Below are positions 59,542-64,000 of a stretch of 64,000 nt of DNA, one piece after another; positions within the stretch are counted from its first letter, which is position 1; each line of letters starts with the position of its first letter. Below the pieces are notes generated by a model. It had not been told where the DNA came from. It made no database searches and worked only from the letters and a program-made list of their open reading frames with translations. The stretch comes from an uncultured Collinsella sp. (lineage in GTDB: Bacteria; Actinomycetota; Coriobacteriia; Coriobacteriales; Coriobacteriaceae), in the NCBI GenBank assembly GCA_902479075.1, contig CABSNK010000006.1, positions 41,796 to 105,795 of the forward strand, in the 5' to 3' direction. The position numbers and the translations under genes were made by a program.

Positions 59542-59567
59542 GTCTGATATAAGGAGTCGTAGGGACG

Positions 59568-60836
59568 ATGAATACCGACCTGATTGATATCAAGATTCGC
59601 GCCGTCGAGGGTGGCATTACGGCAGCGGCCGGCTTTAAGGCTGCAGGCATCCATGCGGGATTCCGGAAGAATCCCGAGCGCTTGGACTATGCACTCGTCG
59701 TGCCCGATAAGCCCTGTCCCGGCGCCGGCGTGTTTACGACCAATCGCTTTTGTGCGGCGCCCGTGCAGGTGAGTCGTGCCAACCTGGGCGGTGCGGACAA
59801 GGGCTATGGCATTATCGCCGGTGTTTCAATCAACTCCGGCAACGCGAACGCCGCCACGGGCGAGACCGGCCTTGCCTGCGCGCGCGAGACGTGCAACATC
59901 GCATCACAGGTCATTGGCTGCGAACCCCAGCAGATCCTGGTTGCCTCCACGGGCGTGATTGGACAGATTCTGCCGATCGACACGTTTGAGACGGCCGTTC
60001 CGTCCGCCTACGAGGCACTCTCTGTCCATGGCGGTGCCGATGCAGCCCGTGCCATCATGACGACCGATACACATTCCAAGGAGTATGCCGTTCGCTATCG
60101 CAGTGAGGCTGCGGGCCATGCGGGCAACGCTTATACGGTGGGCGGCATGTGTAAGGGCTCGGGCATGATCATGCCCAATATGGCCACCATGATCGCGGTC
60201 ATTACTACCGATGCCCCCGTCGAGCCGGCGACGCTCCACGCCCTGTTGCTCTCGACCGTGAAGCAGACCTTTAATAAGGTGACGGTCGATTCCGATACCT
60301 CGACCAACGACACCTGCATCATGCTTGCTTCTGGCGCCGCCGCCGCGGACGCCGAGGCCATCGTCGAGGGCACTGACGCCTTTGACGAATTGGCCTTTGC
60401 CGTGCACGAGGTGTGCGAGAGCCTGGCGCGCAACATCGCGGCCGATGGCGAGGGTGCGTCAAAGCTCGTGACGGTTAACATTACCGGCGCCGCCAACGAC
60501 GAGGAAGCCGATATTGCCGCCCGTGCCGTCGCCAACTCGCCGCTCGTCAAGACCTGCATCGCCGGCCACGACTGCAACTGGGGCCGCGTTGCCATGGCGC
60601 TTGGCAAGCGCGGCGTGAAGTTTCATCAGGAAGACGTTTCCATCGACATGATGGGCATGCCCGTCTGCCGCGATGGTCTGACCGTTCCCTTTGACGAGGA
60701 CGAGGCCTTGCGACGTTTTGAGGCGCCCGAGATCGTAATCTCGGCCGACCTGGGCGCAGGCGACGCGGCAACGACCGTGTGGACCTGCGACCTCACACAC
60801 GAGTACATCTCCATCAACGGCGACTACCGTTCCTAG
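59568..60836 (+). CDS. argJ: Glutamate N-acetyltransferase / amino-acid acetyltransferase
   Basis: 422-residue ArgJ, which recycles the acetyl group from N-acetylornithine to glutamate (and may use acetyl-CoA). The precursor self-cleaves before Thr207 in GSGMIMPNMATMIAV. CKGSGM and AGHDCNWGRVAMALG are conserved segments. Presence of ArgJ means the cyclic arginine pathway. ATG follows AAGGAGTCG; argB is 80 bp downstream. Confidence 0.96.
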   Translation: MNTDLIDIKIRAVEGGITAAAGFKAAGIHAGFRKNPERLDYALVVPDKPCPGAGVFTTNRFCAAPVQVSRANLGGADKGYGIIAGVSINSGNANAATGETGLACARETCNIASQVIGCEPQQILVASTGVIGQILPIDTFETAVPSAYEALSVHGGADAARAIMTTDTHSKEYAVRYRSEAAGHAGNAYTVGGMCKGSGMIMPNMATMIAVITTDAPVEPATLHALLLSTVKQTFNKVTVDSDTSTNDTCIMLASGAAAADAEAIVEGTDAFDELAFAVHEVCESLARNIAADGEGASKLVTVNITGAANDEEADIAARAVANSPLVKTCIAGHDCNWGRVAMALGKRGVKFHQEDVSIDMMGMPVCRDGLTVPFDEDEALRRFEAPEIVISADLGAGDAATTVWTCDLTHEYISINGDYRS

Positions 60837-60916
60837 ATTCCAGGCACGCTGCGCATCTTGCCGCATTGCGGACAGCGAAGCACGGCGTGATAACGATACG
60901 AAAGACGAGGCAGATT

Positions 60917-61897
60917 ATGAAATTCGCACGCGATTGTCGCTCGAGCGAATCCAATGAAGCAACCGCGCAGCTGCTGTTCGAAGCGCTGCCGTGGATTAAA
61001 AACCTGACCGGCAAGACGGTCGTTATCAAGTATGGCGGAGCGGCCATGGTCGATGAGCAACTGCGCCGCGATGTGATGAGCGACATCGTTTTGCTCAAGA
61101 TCATCGGCATGCGCCCCGTCATCGTGCATGGCGGCGGCAAGGCCATCAACGAGGCGCTGAGCCATTACGATATTCCCGTCGAGTTTAAGAACGGCCAGCG
61201 CGTGACCACGCCGGCGACTATGGATATCGTGCGCGCCGTGCTGGGCGGCAAAGTCAACCAGGAGCTGGTTGCTGCCATCAACCACCACGGCAACCTGGCC
61301 GTAGGCGTGTCGGGCAGCGATGCCGGCACGCTCATCGCCGAGCCGCTCGACCCCGAGCTCGGTCGCGTGGGCAAAGTGACGCACGTCAATACCGACTATA
61401 TCGAGCGCTTGCTCGATAGCGAGTACATCCCCGTCATCGCTACCGTCGCAGCGGGGGAGGACGGCGGATTCTTCAACATCAACGCCGATACCGCCGCCGG
61501 CGCCGTTGCGGCGGCGCTCCACGCGCACAAGGCGATCTTTTTGACTGACGTCGACGGCCTGTACAAGGACTTTAGCGACAAGGACTCGCTCATCTCCAAT
61601 TTAACGCTCGACGAGGTTAACGAGATGCTCTATAGCGGGGAGGTCGATAAGGGCATGATTCCCAAGCTGCGCGCGGCCGTCGATGCGCTTGCCGGCGGCG
61701 TATTTCGCGCCCACATCATTAACGGTACCACGCCGCATTCGCTGCTGCTTGAGCTGCTGACCGATGCTGGCGTCGGCACCGTGATCCATTCTACCGAGAC
61801 GGCCTACGAGTTCGATACGCACCCGCACCCGCTTTCGACCTTTGCGGCGCGCCTGACCGAGAACCTCGACGAGGTCGAGAAGCTCCAGACGGTCTAG
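60917..61897 (+). CDS. argB: Acetylglutamate kinase
   Basis: 326-residue N-acetylglutamate kinase, second step of arginine synthesis. It shows VVIKYGGAAM near the start, IVHGGGKAIN, and the C-terminal GGMIPKL-like segment DKGMIPKLRAAV. Length exceeds the common 290-300 residues because of an N-terminal helix, as in arginine-inhibited hexameric forms, and a C-terminal tail. ATG 60917 is used since the region before it is not conserved. Confidence 0.95.
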   Translation: MKFARDCRSSESNEATAQLLFEALPWIKNLTGKTVVIKYGGAAMVDEQLRRDVMSDIVLLKIIGMRPVIVHGGGKAINEALSHYDIPVEFKNGQRVTTPATMDIVRAVLGGKVNQELVAAINHHGNLAVGVSGSDAGTLIAEPLDPELGRVGKVTHVNTDYIERLLDSEYIPVIATVAAGEDGGFFNINADTAAGAVAAALHAHKAIFLTDVDGLYKDFSDKDSLISNLTLDEVNEMLYSGEVDKGMIPKLRAAVDALAGGVFRAHIINGTTPHSLLLELLTDAGVGTVIHSTETAYEFDTHPHPLSTFAARLTENLDEVEKLQTV

Positions 61898-61965
61898 CCG
61901 GCTCGAAATTGCTACGCCATTACGCCCACAGTCCGCGCTACCTGGCGCTTAACGAAAGGTATCTC

Positions 61966-63249
61966 ATGTCACTTGCAGCACAACAATCGCTCGAATCCCA
62001 CTATGTCATGCACACCTTTGGTCGCTCGCCGGTCGAGTTTGTCGAAGGCCACGGCATGAAGCTCACCGGCGACGATGGTCGCGAATACCTCGATTTTCTT
62101 GCCGGCATCGGCGTGTGCAGCCTGGGCCACGGCAATCCGGCAGTGCTGTCGGCGCTCGAGGCCCAGACCAAGAGGCTCCTGCATGTCTCCAACTATTTCT
62201 ACATCGAGCAGCGCGGCCAGGTCGCGGCGCTGCTGTCCAAGCTCGCTAACGATGATGCGGACGGTGCACGCGTGCTTGCCGACGCGATTGCCGCCGGCGA
62301 CGAGACCACGGCGGCGGCGCTTGGCGCTCCGGCTGCGGGCGAGCAGGTGTGGGAGACGTTCTTTGCCAATTCCGGTGCCGAGGCCAACGAGGGCTCTATG
62401 AAGCTCGCGCGTCTGTACGCCAAGCGTGCCGGCAACGCTGGCAACACCATCGTGTGCATGCGCGGCGGCTTCCACGGTCGTACGCTCGAGACCATTGCCG
62501 CGACCATGCAGGATTGGCTGCAGGACAGTTTCCGCCCGCTGCCGGGTGGCTTTGTGGCCTGCGCACCCAACGATGTGGATGAGCTGCGTGCAATCTTTAA
62601 GCAGTTGGGCAGTGAAATCTGTGCCGTGATGCTCGAGCCGATTCAGGGCGAGAGCGGTGTGCACCCCATGACCGAGGAGTTTATGGCTACGGCGCGCGAC
62701 TTGGCGCACGAGGTGGGTGCCGTGCTTATTGCCGACGAGGTCCAGTGCGGAATCTTTCGTACGGGTAAGCCGTTTGCGTTCCAGACCTATGGCGTGGAGC
62801 CCGACATCATGAGCCTTGCCAAGGGCATTGCCGACGGTGTGCCTATGGGTGCCGTGGTGGCAAAGAAGGAAATCGCCGACGTCTTTAAGCCCGGCGATCA
62901 TGGTTCGACCTTCGGTGGCAGCTGCTTGGCCATCGCGGCGTGTGCCGCGACGCTCTCCGCGCTTGTGCACAGCGATTATGCCGAGCATGCTGCCAAGGTT
63001 GGCGCCTATATGGAGCAGGCGCTGGCTAAGCTTCCGCATGTGGTAGAGGTGCGTGGTCGCGGCCTGATGCTCGGCTGCGATTTGGATGATGCCGCGGGTG
63101 ATGCACACGACGTCGTGGCCCGTGCATTGGGGGCTGGTGCCGTGATCAACGCTACAGGCGCACATACGCTGCGCTTCCTTCCGCCGCTCGTGTGCGAGGA
63201 GGCCGATGTGGACAGCCTGATCGAGATCCTGGCGGGTGTTTTGGCCTAA
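61966..63249 (+). CDS. argD: Acetylornithine aminotransferase
   Basis: 427-residue class III PLP aminotransferase, converting N-acetylglutamate semialdehyde to N-acetylornithine. The PLP lysine is about residue 286 (SLAKGIADG); DEVQCGIFRTG is the conserved Asp region. It is some 30 residues longer than usual owing to an insertion at about 95-126 (DADGARVLADAIAAGDETTA) before the FFANSGAEANE motif. ATG 61966 follows AACGAAAGG. It is the last arg gene in the window. Confidence 0.95.
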   Translation: MSLAAQQSLESHYVMHTFGRSPVEFVEGHGMKLTGDDGREYLDFLAGIGVCSLGHGNPAVLSALEAQTKRLLHVSNYFYIEQRGQVAALLSKLANDDADGARVLADAIAAGDETTAAALGAPAAGEQVWETFFANSGAEANEGSMKLARLYAKRAGNAGNTIVCMRGGFHGRTLETIAATMQDWLQDSFRPLPGGFVACAPNDVDELRAIFKQLGSEICAVMLEPIQGESGVHPMTEEFMATARDLAHEVGAVLIADEVQCGIFRTGKPFAFQTYGVEPDIMSLAKGIADGVPMGAVVAKKEIADVFKPGDHGSTFGGSCLAIAACAATLSALVHSDYAEHAAKVGAYMEQALAKLPHVVEVRGRGLMLGCDLDDAAGDAHDVVARALGAGAVINATGAHTLRFLPPLVCEEADVDSLIEILAGVLA

Positions 63250-63273
63250 CACGGCGCAATAACTTAATTTGGA

Positions 63274-63334
63274 CCGGGTTCCGGACTGCGGACGTGCCAT
63301 ATGCGGCACGATTCAGCGGTCTGGAGCCCGTTTT
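63274..63334 (+). terminator. Terminator after argD
   Basis: CGGGTTCCGGACTGC pairs with GCGGTCTGGAGCCCG, with G-U pairs, over an inner CGTGCC...CGGCACG stem, then TTTT. Confidence 0.75.
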
Positions 63335-63364
63335 GCTATCGATTCACCATGGCTGGGATAGGCC

Positions 63365-63584
63365 GTGTGCAAAAAGTGGCAAATATGAGTACGGGCACTA
63401 ACTTCGTAACATATAAATTAGGCACTTTTAGATGAGCTGGGCCACATATGTCCAGTTTTGTAGTTGGCAAATTGGCTTAACTGGACTATCGATCGTCGTT
63501 CTAATGCCGGATTTGCCTTTTATGACTTCGAAAACGCTGCTACTAAAAAGGTAGCAGTACTCATATTTGGCATTTTTTGCACAC
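63365..63584. repeat. MITE-like 220-bp element with 28-bp terminal inverted repeats
   Basis: GTGTGCAAAAA...CAAATATGAGTAC at 63365-63392 and its complement at 63557-63584 match at 26 of 28 positions. The 164-bp interior is non-coding and itself holds complementary stretches such as CCAGTT...AACTGG. Confidence 0.75.
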
Positions 63585-63607
63585 GGGTATTCGCCAAGGG
63601 TCCATTT

Positions 63608-63777
63608 CGCCGCCCGCGCCCCGCTTCGTCGCTCCGCTCCTCGCGTGCTGCGCTGGAAAACGCTTCGCGTTTCCTCAGCTCTGCACCCTGTCGGGTTCGA
63701 ATCCCATGTACTGGGCACAAAAAAGAAAGGCCTCCAGTGATGGAGGCCTAACAAATCAGTGGTGGGCGATGAGGGAT
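63608..63777 (-). repeat. 170-bp direct repeat, distal copy, with truncated tRNA-Val 3' end
   Basis: Identical by eye to 63794-63963 at an offset of 186 bp. It ends (63760-63777) with the last 18 bp of the tRNA-Val gene, including the encoded CCA complement, so it carries an amputated tRNA 3' end. It also contains a copy of the tRNA terminator (63719-63749) and a GGGTTCGAATCCC T-arm-like motif. Confidence 0.85.
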
Positions 63778-63793
63778 GTCCGCGTGCGGCTGG

Positions 63794-63963
63794 CGCCGCC
63801 CGCGCCCCGCTTCGTCGCTCCGCTCCTCGCGTGCTGCGCTGGAAAACGCTTCGCGTTTCCTCAGCTCTGCACCCTGTCGGGTTCGAATCCCATGTACTGG
63901 GCACAAAAAAGAAAGGCCTCCAGTGATGGAGGCCTAACAAATCAGTGGTGGGCGATGAGGGAT
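63794..63963 (-). repeat. 170-bp direct repeat, copy adjoining intact tRNA-Val
   Basis: Second copy of the 170-bp unit. Its right 18 bp belong to the intact tRNA-Val gene; the rest is the terminator, the GGGTTCGAATCCC motif and a GC-rich segment with hairpin GGAAAACGC-TTC-GCGTTTCC. Confidence 0.85.
63905..63935 (-). terminator. Terminator of tRNA-Val
   Basis: On the minus strand AGGCCTCC-ATCACT-GGAGGCCT, then TTCTTTTTT, immediately after the tRNA. Confidence 0.85.
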
Positions 63964-64000
63964 TCGAACCCCCAGCCTTGTGCGTGTAAAGCACCTGCGC
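63946..64000 (-). tRNA. tRNA-Val(UAC), 5' part outside window
   Basis: On the minus strand the 3' half is visible: anticodon loop CTTTACACG (anticodon TAC), T-arm GGGTTCGAATCCC, acceptor strand and an encoded CCA at 63946-63948. The D-arm and 5' acceptor strand lie beyond the edge. Confidence 0.9.

Larger units (their letters stand above)
63250..63945. other. Gene-free interval between argD and tRNA-Val
   Basis: About 700 bp. It contains the argD terminator, a MITE-like inverted repeat and two 170-bp direct repeats, all listed separately. An open reading frame on the minus strand here reads through tRNA-derived and repeat sequence and is not a gene. Confidence 0.8.

Noticed and set aside
63428..63994. 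A minus-strand frame across tRNA-Val and the 170-bp repeats
   Set aside because: It translates tRNA and terminator sequence twice over because of the direct repeat; such frames are annotation artefacts.

Overview
The window reads as chromosomal DNA of a gut Coriobacteriia actinomycete, most likely Collinsella or a close relative. This rests on high GC, many GTG/TTG starts, an AmaP-DUF2273-Asp23 cluster, an SEC-C-tagged methionine aminopeptidase, a giant 2-hydroxyacyl-CoA dehydratase activase, a Tat-type aryl-sulfate sulfotransferase and unusually abundant intergenic palindromes. The assignment is an inference from gene content; no rRNA or other taxonomic marker is present. No phage, plasmid, IS transposase or CRISPR array was seen.

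Layout. 1-9.6 kb: partial possible linear-amide hydrolase, M18 aminopeptidase, RelB-like/PIN toxin-antitoxin pair, D-2-hydroxyacid dehydrogenase, methionine aminopeptidase, radical SAM protein, alpha/beta hydrolase, and a GGDEF(degenerate)-REC-HD-GYP protein followed by an Hpt protein. 9.6-16.2 kb (minus strand): a polar amino-acid ABC transporter with a class I glutamine-amidotransferase-like hydrolase, then a DXS-like enzyme. 16.4-19.9 kb: HD protein, CmpB-like membrane protein, and an AbiEi/DUF559-like gene lying between two near-identical arrays of short palindromes. 19.9-24.8 kb: amt-PII, a TetR/MFS efflux pair with visible operators, and a HAD phosphatase whose ribosome-binding site and start codon sit inside a 20-bp hairpin. 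24.9-33.7 kb: TetR regulator plus 1593-residue activase, 3-hydroxyacyl-CoA dehydrogenase, aryl-sulfate sulfotransferase. 33.7-44.8 kb: DUF389 and OPT membrane proteins, type III pantothenate kinase, dCMP-deaminase family protein, NifU-like protein, Lgt, a large membrane protein, YebC, and the Asp23 envelope-stress operon. 45-50.9 kb: YitT, zinc-ribbon membrane protein, M20 peptidase, amidohydrolase. 51.3-53.4 kb: groES-groEL. 53.7-58.1 kb: FMN riboswitch, riboflavin ECF transporter (RibU, fused double ATPase, EcfT) and two pyridoxamine-oxidase-like flavoproteins. 58.3-63.3 kb: argC-argJ-argB-argD. 63.3-64 kb: a MITE-like inverted repeat, two 170-bp direct repeats and a partial tRNA-Val.

The least expected material is between genes. 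At least eight families of palindromic or inverted-repeat elements occur, several in multiple copies. They include a REP-like element in five copies plus two variants, a TGCGGTGA hairpin in two copies, three 57-bp palindromes at 80-bp spacing, two four-unit arrays of 24-bp CCTAGGG palindromes flanking one gene, and a nested 31-bp perfect inverted repeat upstream of groES. The repeat of the tRNA-Val 3' end inside a 170-bp duplication looks like an integration or duplication scar.
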